A stretch of 5,670 nucleotides of DNA from JBOGGX01 sp050744245 (GTDB taxonomy: Bacteria > Actinomycetota > Acidimicrobiia > Acidimicrobiales > JBOGGX01): assembly GCA_050744245.1 (NCBI GenBank), contig JBOGGX010000125.1, positions 1 through 5,670 on the forward strand, written 5' to 3'. Within the stretch, counting starts at the first letter, position 1, and each line of letters starts with the position of its first letter. The notes under the pieces were generated by a model. That model had not been told where the DNA came from. It saw nothing but the letters and a program-made list of their open reading frames with translations, and did not search any database. Made by a program: the position numbers and the translations under genes. Shown here in pieces: positions 1-5,039 of this stretch.

Positions 1-456
1 GTCGAGCACCGCGTCGTGGTCGCGGCGCAGCCGGGCCAGGGCGGCCTGGTGGGCGGCGACGGCGTCGACCAGCCGGGTCGACCGCAGCACGTCGTCGGCG
101 GCGGGGAGCGCCCGGGCCCGTTGGACCTCGGCCCTGTGGTCCAGTTCGGCCGCCGTCGCCCCGGTCGCGAGCCGGTCGATGTCGGCTCGGGCCTGGTCGA
201 GGGCGTCGGCGTAGCGGTCGAGGACGCCGGCCGCCTCCTCCAGGGCGGTCGCGGCCAGGTCGTGGCGGATGGCGATCCGTTCCAGCTGGGCGACCGCTGT
301 CCGGGCCGCAGCACCTTCCCAGGCCGCGGCCGCCGCGGTCGCCTGAGACCGGACCGAGGACCCGGCCACCCCCAGCGTCTCCCGTGCCGCCCGCCACGAC
401 GCGGCGTCGGACCGCACCGCGCCCAGGTCGTCGGCCGGGTAGGCGAACTCGGTCAT
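1..456 (-). CDS. WXG100-like helical protein, probable type VII secretion substrate or toxin N-terminus (partial, 3' end off window)
   Basis: The frame is open from an ATG at 456 to the left edge, giving 152 visible residues with no stop. It begins MTEFAYPADDLGAV and is almost entirely Ala-rich helix. A W-E-G turn lies at residues 46-48 (AAAAAWEGAA), separating a first helix (about 10-45) from a second (about 50-96). A third charged helical stretch covers about 101-150. A helix-WxG-helix hairpin is the hallmark of WXG100/ESX proteins, which are exported by type VII secretion. WXG100 monomers are usually about 100 residues, so the extra length suggests a longer substrate or a polymorphic-toxin N-terminal domain; the C-terminus cannot be seen. 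In-frame ATGs also exist at 465, 486 and 498. ATG 456 was preferred because the MTEF start gives a typical short lead-in, but no Shine-Dalgarno sequence decides between them. The family call rests on the motif and helical pattern, not on a database match. Confidence 0.72.
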   Translation of the reverse strand, partial: MTEFAYPADDLGAVRSDAASWRAARETLGVAGSSVRSQATAAAAAWEGAAARTAVAQLERIAIRHDLAATALEEAAGVLDRYADALDQARADIDRLATGATAAELDHRAEVQRARALPAADDVLRSTRLVDAVAAHQAALARLRRDHDAVLD

Positions 457-466
457 GGCCAGCATG

Positions 467-472
467 AGAATA
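467..472 (-). promoter_or_regulatory. possible -10 element for the WXG-like gene at 1-456
   Basis: The minus strand reads TATTCT here, matching the actinobacterial TANNNT form. A transcript starting about seven bases downstream would have only about four bases before ATG 456, which would explain why no Shine-Dalgarno sequence is seen. No -35 element is recognisable, and the in-frame ATGs at 486 and 498 leave the start uncertain. Confidence 0.28.
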
Positions 473-523
473 ACACGACAACCCATGACAGTGCACATGG
501 GCCGGCCGTAGTTGTCGCGCTCC

Positions 524-540
524 ACCACCGTGGCGGTGGT
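524..540. repeat. short perfect inverted repeat in divergent intergenic region
   Basis: ACCACCG and CGGTGGT form a 7-bp stem around a 3-base centre (TGG). It sits between the divergent starts of the WXG-like gene and the Rieske-like gene. It could be an operator or a small hairpin. No T-tract follows on either strand, so it is not a classical terminator. Chance is also possible in such GC-rich DNA. Confidence 0.3.
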
Positions 541-573
541 CAGGCGCGAAAACCTCGGCCGAACAGGGCTCCG

Positions 574-579
574 TATGCT
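574..579 (+). promoter_or_regulatory. -10 element of a likely leaderless transcript
   Basis: TATGCT matches the TANNNT -10 consensus and is followed by exactly six bases before the A of ATG 586. That places the expected transcription start on the start codon. No Shine-Dalgarno sequence lies upstream of this ATG, as expected for a leaderless mRNA. No clear -35 element is seen. Confidence 0.45.
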
Positions 580-585
580 CGATCG

Positions 586-1098
586 ATGCCCGTGTCCCGC
601 CGCGAGCGCGATCGCGATCCCCGGCCCAGGATGCTGGCCGCGGCCGGGCTGCTGCTCGGGATCGGTGGTCTCGTGTTCTTCGTCCTCGCGGTGACGGGAT
701 CAGGGCGGTTCAACGCCGACTCGTCGCCGCTGCGGCCGACCGACGCCGAGTTCAGCGTGGGCGACGCCGGGGCTCGGGCGGCGGCCATCGAGCGCGATCG
801 CACGCCGTTGCTGTTCCAGGACCCGGCCGACTTCGTCCGGCCGATCTGGCTGAGCCACGTGGGCGACGATCCCGGCGAGGGATGGTACGCGTTCGTCGCC
901 GCCCGAGGATCGTGCGCGATCGAGTGGGACCTCGACGCCCAGGAGTTCGTCGACTGCGACGGGCGGCGCTACCCCGTCGACGGCGACGGGCTCGAGCAGT
1001 TCGACGTGAGGGTCGAGGACGGCGACGTGATCATCGACCTCGAGGCCGACGAGCCGACGACGAGCCCGCCGACGACGATCGCCGAGTCGGGCGGCTGA
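586..1098 (+). CDS. membrane-anchored Rieske-like fold protein lacking [2Fe-2S] ligands
   Basis: The product has 170 residues. A short basic N-terminus (MPVSRRERDRDPRPR) precedes one hydrophobic segment at about 16-38, so the protein is probably anchored with the rest outside the cytoplasm. Residues 71-152 resemble a Rieske domain. An LLF strand comes first, then YAF at 101-103, GSCAIEWD at 108-115, a strand ending FVDCDGRRYPVDGDG (121-135), and VRVEDGDVIIDL (141-152). In true Rieske boxes (CTHLGC and CPCHG), two Cys and two His bind the cluster and the other two Cys form a disulfide. Aligned by eye, the ligand positions here are A105, R107, V122 and D125, while the disulfide Cys are kept as C110 and C124. 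No cluster is therefore expected, and the role is unknown. The C-terminal tail (about 153-170) is Thr/Pro-rich and probably disordered. ATG 586 was chosen because it directly precedes the basic and membrane segments and fits the upstream -10. The frame is open further upstream, but that part is a shadow of the opposite-strand WXG-like gene. Confidence 0.72.
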   Translation: MPVSRRERDRDPRPRMLAAAGLLLGIGGLVFFVLAVTGSGRFNADSSPLRPTDAEFSVGDAGARAAAIERDRTPLLFQDPADFVRPIWLSHVGDDPGEGWYAFVAARGSCAIEWDLDAQEFVDCDGRRYPVDGDGLEQFDVRVEDGDVIIDLEADEPTTSPPTTIAESGG

Positions 1099-1152
1099 CA
1101 TGACCAGATCACGACCCGCGAGTCGATTTCGGGCCTCCCCGATCGTCATGTC
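1097..1152. repeat. 8-bp inverted repeat flanking the gap before the TfoX-like gene
   Basis: GACATGAC (1097-1104) and GTCATGTC (1145-1152) are perfect inverted copies separated by 40 bases. The left arm overlaps the stop codon of the Rieske-like gene, and the right arm lies 19 bases before the Shine-Dalgarno sequence of the next gene. A regulator site pair or a long-loop hairpin is possible. No T-tract follows, so there is little support for a terminator. Confidence 0.22.
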
Positions 1153-1170
1153 GCAGAGTCATCCATCACC

Positions 1171-1176
1171 GGAGGT
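1171..1176 (+). promoter_or_regulatory. strong Shine-Dalgarno sequence for the TfoX-like gene
   Basis: GGAGGT lies six bases before ATG 1183 and fixes that start. It shows that a functional translation start remains even though the reading frame is broken downstream. Confidence 0.8.
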
Positions 1177-1182
1177 GCGCCG

Positions 1183-1407
1183 ATGGCATACGATCAGGAG
1201 TTGGCCGAACGCGTCCGAGACCTGCTCGCCACCGAGCCGGGCCCCATGGAGCAGGCGATGTTCGGCGGGCTCGCGTTCCTGCTCGACGGCAAGATGTGCG
1301 TCGGCATCAGCGGGACGGAGCTGATGGTTCGCATCCCGCCGGACACCACCGAGGCCGCCCTGGCCGAGCCGGGCACCCGGCCGTTCGACATGACCGGCGG
1401 CCCATGA
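1183..1407 (+). CDS. TfoX N-terminal-domain protein, 5' part of a frameshifted gene
   Basis: The 74-residue frame carries the front of a TfoX/Sxy N-terminal domain (the COG3070 type). A helix (AYDQELAERVRDLL) is followed by the diagnostic MFGGLAFLLDGKMCVGI (26-42), the strand ELMVRIPP (46-53) and the RPFDMTG end (66-72). The frame then hits TGA at 1405, where family members normally continue through R-P-M-R-G-W. Those missing residues are present in the -1 frame from 1398 (next entry). Reading 1183-1398 and then 1398-1529 restores a typical protein of 115 residues. In gammaproteobacteria TfoX/Sxy promotes competence gene expression. Stand-alone TfoX_N proteins in actinobacteria have no settled role, so no competence function is inferred. 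The cause could be a real one-base deletion, probably one C lost from GGCCGGCC, or a sequencing or assembly error. Confidence 0.85.
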   Translation: MAYDQELAERVRDLLATEPGPMEQAMFGGLAFLLDGKMCVGISGTELMVRIPPDTTEAALAEPGTRPFDMTGGP

Positions 1408-1529
1408 GGGGCTGGCTTCTCGTCGGCGCCGATGGGATCACCGCCGATGACGACCTCGCGGCATGGGTCGATCGCAGCCGATCCCATGTCCGGTCGCTTC
1501 CGGCCAAGAAGAAGTCGAGACCGAGATGA
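1404..1529 (+). pseudogene. TfoX N-terminal-domain protein, displaced 3' part
   Basis: This frame supplies the rest of the TfoX_N domain: MRGWLLVGADGI, then DDDLAAWVDRSRSHVRSLP, and a basic tail (KKKSRPR) before TGA at 1527-1529. The match to the family resumes exactly at the R-P codons at 1398-1403, so it is the continuation of the gene starting at 1183 and not an independent gene. Its first ATG (1404-1406) overlaps the upstream TGA as ATGA. Translational coupling into a 41-residue piece is therefore formally possible, but this would split a single folded domain and is less likely than an indel. No independent Shine-Dalgarno sequence was seen. Confidence 0.72.
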
Positions 1530-1554
1530 GCGACCTTGGAGCCCGACCGCCACG

Positions 1555-1848
1555 TCAGCTCGGAACGGAGTCCAGGCCCCGCTCGACACCCGCGTCGGCG
1601 GCCAGGTAGCCGGCCGCGGCCCGACCGACCAGCTCCCCCAGCACGCCGGTCGATGCGGCCAGCAGCTCGCTCGTGCCCCCCCACGCCGACGCCACCGCCT
1701 CGACCCCGGAGGCGATCGAGGCCTCGACCACGCCGCCGCCGGCCGACCGGACCAGTGCGGCCGCCCCACCCGTCGACTCGCCGATGCCGCACAGCGCGCC
1801 GGCCACGCCGACCAGGGCGGCCGGCTCCACCACGATCTCTGCACCCAT
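1555..1848 (-). CDS. WXG100/EspC-like small helical protein (probable type VII secretion family)
   Basis: The product has 97 residues, the size usual for WXG100 and related EspC/DUF2580 proteins. It starts MGAEIVVEPAALVGVAGAL. A W-G-G turn lies at residues 56-58 (SAWGGTSELL) between two Ala/Gly/Val-rich helices, about 9-54 and 59-92. A Y-L-A-A-D stretch (81-85) sits near the end, comparable with the Y-x-x-x-D/E secretion signal of mycobacterial ESX proteins, although the spacing here is YLAAD (Y81, D85). There is no classical signal peptide. ATG 1848 was preferred over GTG 1869 because AAAGGG lies six bases before it. It is on the same strand as the WXG-like gene at 1-456 but is separated from it by two plus-strand genes, so the two are probably not one transcript. 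It ends 25 bases from the TfoX-like gene, in convergent orientation. Family assignment is by motif, length and helical pattern only. Confidence 0.72.
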   Translation of the reverse strand: MGAEIVVEPAALVGVAGALCGIGESTGGAAALVRSAGGGVVEASIASGVEAVASAWGGTSELLAASTGVLGELVGRAAAGYLAADAGVERGLDSVPS

Positions 1849-1854
1849 GTCATA

Positions 1855-1860
1855 CCCTTT
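1855..1860 (-). promoter_or_regulatory. Shine-Dalgarno sequence selecting ATG 1848
   Basis: The minus strand reads AGGAAAGGG over 1863-1855, ending six bases before ATG 1848. It lies inside the alternative seven-codon extension from GTG 1869, which argues for the shorter protein. Confidence 0.65.
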
Positions 1861-1880
1861 CCTGTCCACAAGTTCATGCC

Positions 1881-1909
1881 TTTCTACCGATCTTCGGCAT
1901 CGACGTCAA
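1881..1909 (-). promoter_or_regulatory. sigma70-type promoter of the complete WXG-like gene
   Basis: On the minus strand TTGACG (1909-1904) matches the -35 consensus at five of six bases. A 17-base spacer follows, then TAGAAA (1886-1881), a four-of-six match to TATAAT. The expected start is near 1874, giving a leader of about 26 bases that contains the Shine-Dalgarno sequence. The combination of -35, ideal spacing, -10, Shine-Dalgarno and ATG makes this the best promoter in the window. Confidence 0.55.
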
Positions 1910-1924
1910 CTGCGGCCGCCGACG

Positions 1925-1930
1925 TAAGCT
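1925..1930 (+). promoter_or_regulatory. possible -10 element for the quinone oxidoreductase operon
   Basis: TAAGCT fits the TANNNT form and ends nine bases before ATG 1940. A transcript starting six to seven bases downstream would have a leader of only about three bases. No Shine-Dalgarno sequence precedes the ATG, in keeping with this. The -35 is not recognisable at normal spacing. Confidence 0.35.
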
Positions 1931-1939
1931 CTCCGGGCG

Positions 1940-2908
1940 ATGCAGGCCGTCCACGTGACCCGCAACGGTGGCCCCGAGGTGCTCGAGCTGGTCGAGGCGC
2001 CCGATCCGACACCCGGCCCGACCGACCTCCTGGTCCGGGTGGCGGCCGCCGGTCTCAACTACATCGACACCTACCACCGCGGCGGGCTCTACCCGATCGA
2101 CACGCCGTTCGTGCCGGGGATGGAGGGGGCGGGGACGGTCGAGTCCGTCGGCGCCGGGGTGACCAGGTTCCGACCGGGCGACCGGGTGGCGTGGGCCGAC
2201 GTGCTCGGCTCCGACGCCGAACTCGCCGTCGTGCCCGAGCGCCGGGCGGTGGCCGTGCCCGACGACCTCGGCCTCGACTCCGCCGCCGCGGCGATCCTCC
2301 AGGGGATCACCGCCCACTATCTCGCCATCGACACCTATCCGCTGGGCGCGGGCGACCGGTGCCTCATCCACGCCGCCGCAGGCGGGGTCGGCCAGCTCCT
2401 CGTCCAGATGGCCAAGCGGCAGGGCGCCGAGGTCTTCGCCACCGCCGGCGGACCGGAGAAGGTCGAGCTCGCCCGCCGGGCCGGGGCCGATCACGTCATC
2501 GACTACCGGGCCGAGGACTTCAAGGACGCGGTCGAGCGGCTCGCCGGGCCCAAGCCGCTCGTCGTCGTGTACGACGGCGTCGGGGCGGCCACCTTCGACC
2601 GGGGACTCGAGCTGCTCCGTCCCCGGGGGCTCATGGTCGCGTTCGGGAACGCGTCCGGCCCCCCGCCGCCGCTGAACATCCTGCGCCTCTCCCAGCTCGG
2701 CGCCCTCTACGTCACCCGGCCCACCATGGGCTTCTACATCGCCACCACCGAGGAGCTGGAACGGCGGACCGGCGATCTGTTCGCGTGGATGTCGGCCGGC
2801 GTGCTGACCGTCAACGTGGGCGCCCGCTACGCGCTGGCGGACACGGCCGACGCCCATCGGGCCCTCGAAGGGCGGCGGACGACGGGCAAGGTGCTGCTCA
2901 TCCCCTGA
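1940..2908 (+). CDS. zinc-independent quinone oxidoreductase (MDR superfamily, QOR-type)
   Basis: The 322-residue product is full length for NADPH:quinone reductases of the medium-chain dehydrogenase/reductase superfamily. The N-terminal GroES-like domain (about 1-120) has GLNYIDTYHRGGLY (38-51) and VPGMEGAGTVESVG (58-71), typical of QOR. The Rossmann domain carries the nucleotide-binding AAAGGVGQLL (145-154). The C-terminus ends with the family's EGRRTTGKVLL (310-320). The Cys ligands of the structural zinc and the catalytic zinc site of alcohol dehydrogenases are absent, so reduction of quinones or reactive enones with NADPH in the cytoplasm is expected. The exact substrate cannot be read from sequence. 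Other zinc-free members such as enoyl reductases and crotonyl-CoA reductase-like enzymes are less likely because of the NYIDTY signature. It is probably co-transcribed with the LapA-domain gene that starts 15 bases after its stop. Confidence 0.93.
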   Translation: MQAVHVTRNGGPEVLELVEAPDPTPGPTDLLVRVAAAGLNYIDTYHRGGLYPIDTPFVPGMEGAGTVESVGAGVTRFRPGDRVAWADVLGSDAELAVVPERRAVAVPDDLGLDSAAAAILQGITAHYLAIDTYPLGAGDRCLIHAAAGGVGQLLVQMAKRQGAEVFATAGGPEKVELARRAGADHVIDYRAEDFKDAVERLAGPKPLVVVYDGVGAATFDRGLELLRPRGLMVAFGNASGPPPPLNILRLSQLGALYVTRPTMGFYIATTEELERRTGDLFAWMSAGVLTVNVGARYALADTADAHRALEGRRTTGKVLLIP

Positions 2909-2911
2909 ACC

Positions 2912-2918
2912 AAGGGAG
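2912..2918 (+). promoter_or_regulatory. Shine-Dalgarno sequence for the LapA-domain gene
   Basis: AAGGGAG ends five bases before ATG 2924. The spacing favours this ATG over the next in-frame one at 2930. Confidence 0.65.
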
Positions 2919-2923
2919 CCGTC

Positions 2924-3181
2924 ATGAACATGGAATCGATCAGGCGCTCCAACGCTCAGGGCGGCGGCCGGCTCCGCCGCTGGTTGTCACCGAAGGTCGT
3001 CGTGGGGGGCGCGCTGGGCCTGCTCGCGCTGGTCTTCATCTTCCAGAACACCGCCCGCGGGCGGGTCGAGTTCCTGTTCTGGGACTTCGAGGCGCCCGCG
3101 TGGTTGTGGCTGCTCGTCATCTTCGTCGCCGGGGTGGTCGTCGGCTCGATCTGGCCCTGGTTCCGGCGCCGACGGGGTTGA
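2924..3181 (+). CDS. LapA-domain (former DUF1049) two-helix membrane protein
   Basis: The product has 85 residues. A basic N-terminus (RRSNAQGGGRLRRWLSPK) is followed by a first membrane helix at about 24-41 ending in the family's LVFIFQNT (36-43). A short polar link RGRVEFLFWDFEAPAW (45-60) comes next, then a second helix (about 60-77) and a basic end (FRRRRG). The FIFQNT...V.FLFW pattern and two-helix layout are characteristic of the LapA domain. In Escherichia coli LapA works with LapB in lipopolysaccharide control. An actinobacterium would not be expected to make lipopolysaccharide, so that role should not be transferred and the function here is unknown. Both ends are basic and probably cytoplasmic. 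About three quarters of the gene (2987-3181) is overlapped antisense by the DUF4132 reading frame. Confidence 0.88.
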   Translation: MNMESIRRSNAQGGGRLRRWLSPKVVVGGALGLLALVFIFQNTARGRVEFLFWDFEAPAWLWLLVIFVAGVVVGSIWPWFRRRRG

Positions 3182-5005
3182 GCCTCCCGCCCGTTCGATC
3201 ATGACGCTGACGTCGTACAGCGTCTCGCTGAACACCAACGGCGACAGCCGTCCGAACGGGGCCGAGAACCGGAGCTCGCGGGTCAGGTCTCGACCGCCGA
3301 GATCCTTGACCACGACGAGCTCGGCCCACTCGCCCGACGACGGCCCCTCCCTGCGGGGCACCGCCCCCACCCTCCATCCCCGGCTGCGCAGGAACCGCCA
3401 GGCTCGACCCAGGTCGATCGCCCGCTCGGCGAACCGGTAGGTGGCGATGGCGTCGTCGGTCTCGTCGGCCGATCGGCGGAACACGGGCCGCAGCACCTGA
3501 GCGATGGGCTGGGTGACCTTCCGCTCGGCGAGGAAGGCTCGCCACGCCCCGATCTCGGCGTCGTCGGCGAGGAGCGGATGCCACGGCCTGATGACCACGA
3601 CGGGCGAGGTCGGGCCGCGGTCGAGACCCACCGGCGCGCCATTCGACGTCACGAAGCCGACCGGACCGTCGACCGGACCGTCGACCGGACCACCAACGCC
3701 GGTCGCCGCGTCCGGCCCGGCCACCGGCATCCCGGTCCACCGAGCCGGTGGCTGCTCGATCGACCAGACCAGGTGGCGAGCCAGGCGGCCGATGACCGGG
3801 TGCTCGACGTACCTCGTGGTCCACGTGGCCAGATCCCACGACCGGTCCTCGGCCAGCGTCGACTCGATGCGAAACCGCTCCGCCCGCACGATCCTGGCCC
3901 ACGACACGCGGGGCACGTGCGGCTCCGGCAGCGCAGACCGGGTGGTTCCGAGCCGCCGTCCGGCCGCGTCCAGCGCCCGCCCGATCGGCGCCCGGTCCGG
4001 GGCGCTGGGCTCGGCCCAGTACAGCTCGGCCAGACGGTCCGCGGCCTCGGTCGTGCCCAGCCGGGCCAACCCGGCCAGGGAGTCGTCGGCGAGCGTGCCC
4101 GTCGGATGATCGAGGACGGACGCCTGCCGGTACACCCGGGCCAGCAGCCCGGCCACCCACCGCTCCCTGGACAGGACGGCGAGCCGCACCGCCCCCCGGA
4201 GCAGCCGGACGCTGGCCGGGGTCACCGCCGGCCGCCAGGCCGAGGTCGGGGTTTCGACCATCCCGCCGAGCAGCAACCGGCCGACCTCGCTCCCTGTCCC
4301 CTCGCACGCGTTCAGCAGGGCGTCGGCGCGGGCGAGCCACGACGCGGTGGGCTTGGGGCCGGCGGCCGAGGAGATGAGCTCGACCAGGGCCACCAGCGAC
4401 GGGTCGCCGTCGACCAGGCGGGCCAGCGCCGGGCGCACGGCGCGCGACCATTCGTCGCCCCATGCCAGGATGTCGAGCGCGTCGAGCGTAGCCATCGCCG
4501 GCGGCAGGACGCCGAGCAGCCGGCTGCGCAACCGGCCCGCGGTCGCCGACCGGTCCGGCACCAGGAGCTCCACCGCCCGGGTGATCGCGGGAACAGCATC
4601 CACCGCCGCCGCCGGGCTCAACCGCTCACCCGCCGAGGCCACCAGGCCGATGATGCGGCGCCGGGCAAACCGGTGGCTGCCCAGGGCCAGCTCGACCAGC
4701 AGGCCGAGGTCGGCCGGCGTCAGCGGCAGGCGCCGGCCGACGAGCATCGTCAGACGCGGGCCGGCGTCGTCGGTCCGGTCAACCCGGCGCAGCCGGTCGG
4801 CCAGCACGACGGCCAGCGACGCCATGGTCGGCCCATCGGTCACGGGGACGCGCTGACGCTGGCGGCGCCGCTCGTCACGGTCGAGGAGTTCGGCGTCGGC
4901 CGCCAGGTGGTCGGCCAGCTCGCCCGCCCGCTCGATGTGGGCGCCGAGCAACTCCTCGTCGATGTCGGGACGGGGCCCGAACAGCCGATCGAAGATCCAT
5001 GTCAC
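2987..5005 (-). CDS. DUF4132-domain protein with acidic antisense-encoded tail
   Basis: The product has 672 residues from a GTG at 5005, the first suitable start after the helicase gene, 34 bases past its stop. Residues 1-355 are Ala/Leu/Arg-rich helical repeats resembling an alpha-solenoid. From about 366 the sequence resembles the DUF4132 domain found in WGR/MolR-type proteins: VSWARIVRAERFRIES, then WHPLLADDAEIGAWRAFLAE (475-494), KVTQPIAQVLRPVFR (496-510), and FGRLSPLVFSETLYDVSVMI (584-603). A usual DUF4132 protein ends soon after this last motif. Here no stop follows, and the frame runs another 64 residues antisense to the LapA-domain gene. That tail holds about 20 Asp/Glu. Residues 440-450 hold a VDGP repeat encoded by a 12-bp tandem repeat. 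No WGR domain or catalytic motif was recognised, and the molecular function of DUF4132 is not established. A weak GGACGG lies five bases before the GTG. Co-transcription with pcrA is likely from spacing. Confidence 0.82.
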   Translation of the reverse strand: MTWIFDRLFGPRPDIDEELLGAHIERAGELADHLAADAELLDRDERRRQRQRVPVTDGPTMASLAVVLADRLRRVDRTDDAGPRLTMLVGRRLPLTPADLGLLVELALGSHRFARRRIIGLVASAGERLSPAAAVDAVPAITRAVELLVPDRSATAGRLRSRLLGVLPPAMATLDALDILAWGDEWSRAVRPALARLVDGDPSLVALVELISSAAGPKPTASWLARADALLNACEGTGSEVGRLLLGGMVETPTSAWRPAVTPASVRLLRGAVRLAVLSRERWVAGLLARVYRQASVLDHPTGTLADDSLAGLARLGTTEAADRLAELYWAEPSAPDRAPIGRALDAAGRRLGTTRSALPEPHVPRVSWARIVRAERFRIESTLAEDRSWDLATWTTRYVEHPVIGRLARHLVWSIEQPPARWTGMPVAGPDAATGVGGPVDGPVDGPVGFVTSNGAPVGLDRGPTSPVVVIRPWHPLLADDAEIGAWRAFLAERKVTQPIAQVLRPVFRRSADETDDAIATYRFAERAIDLGRAWRFLRSRGWRVGAVPRREGPSSGEWAELVVVKDLGGRDLTRELRFSAPFGRLSPLVFSETLYDVSVMIERAGGSTPSAPEPGPDRADDHPGDEDDEQPQPRGRLEVPEQELDPPAGGVLEDEDQREQAQRAPHDDLR
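3658..3690. repeat. 12-bp tandem repeat inside the DUF4132 gene, about 2.75 copies
   Basis: The unit CCGGACCGTCGA occurs at 3661-3672 and 3673-3684, flanked by a partial CGA before and CCGGAC after. On the minus strand it encodes Val-Asp-Gly-Pro repeated, in a Gly/Pro-rich linker between the helical part and the conserved DUF4132 motifs. The unit is a multiple of three, so copy changes would keep the frame. Confidence 0.85.
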
Positions 5006-5039
5006 CTGGACCGTCCGCGGGCCGTGACCGCCGAGCGGC

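Noticed and set aside
524..540. Inverted repeat as a rho-independent terminator
   Set aside because: The stem is only 7 bp, no T-run follows, and it lies between divergent starts where no terminator is expected.
16..585. Open upstream extension of the Rieske-like gene on the plus strand (190 extra codons)
   Set aside because: Its translation is Gly/Arg/Pro-rich low-complexity sequence typical of a shadow frame. The opposite strand encodes a sensible WXG-type helical protein, and the -10 and ATG at 574-588 mark a real start.
606..618. GCGATCGC palindrome near the start of the Rieske-like gene
   Set aside because: It encodes alternating Arg/Asp codons in GC-rich DNA. A single occurrence here gives no reason to treat it as a functional site.
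1432..3204. 590-codon open frame on the plus strand
   Set aside because: Its product is Arg/Pro/Gly-rich and crosses the WXG-like gene antisense and the quinone oxidoreductase in another frame. It is a by-product of high GC content.
3658..3690. Tandem repeat as a CRISPR array or attachment site
   Set aside because: The 12-bp units are directly adjacent without spacers and are in frame within a coding region.
3117..4463. 448-codon minus-strand frame inside the DUF4132 gene
   Set aside because: It is Arg/Gly-rich shadow translation in a different frame of the same strand, with no domain seen.
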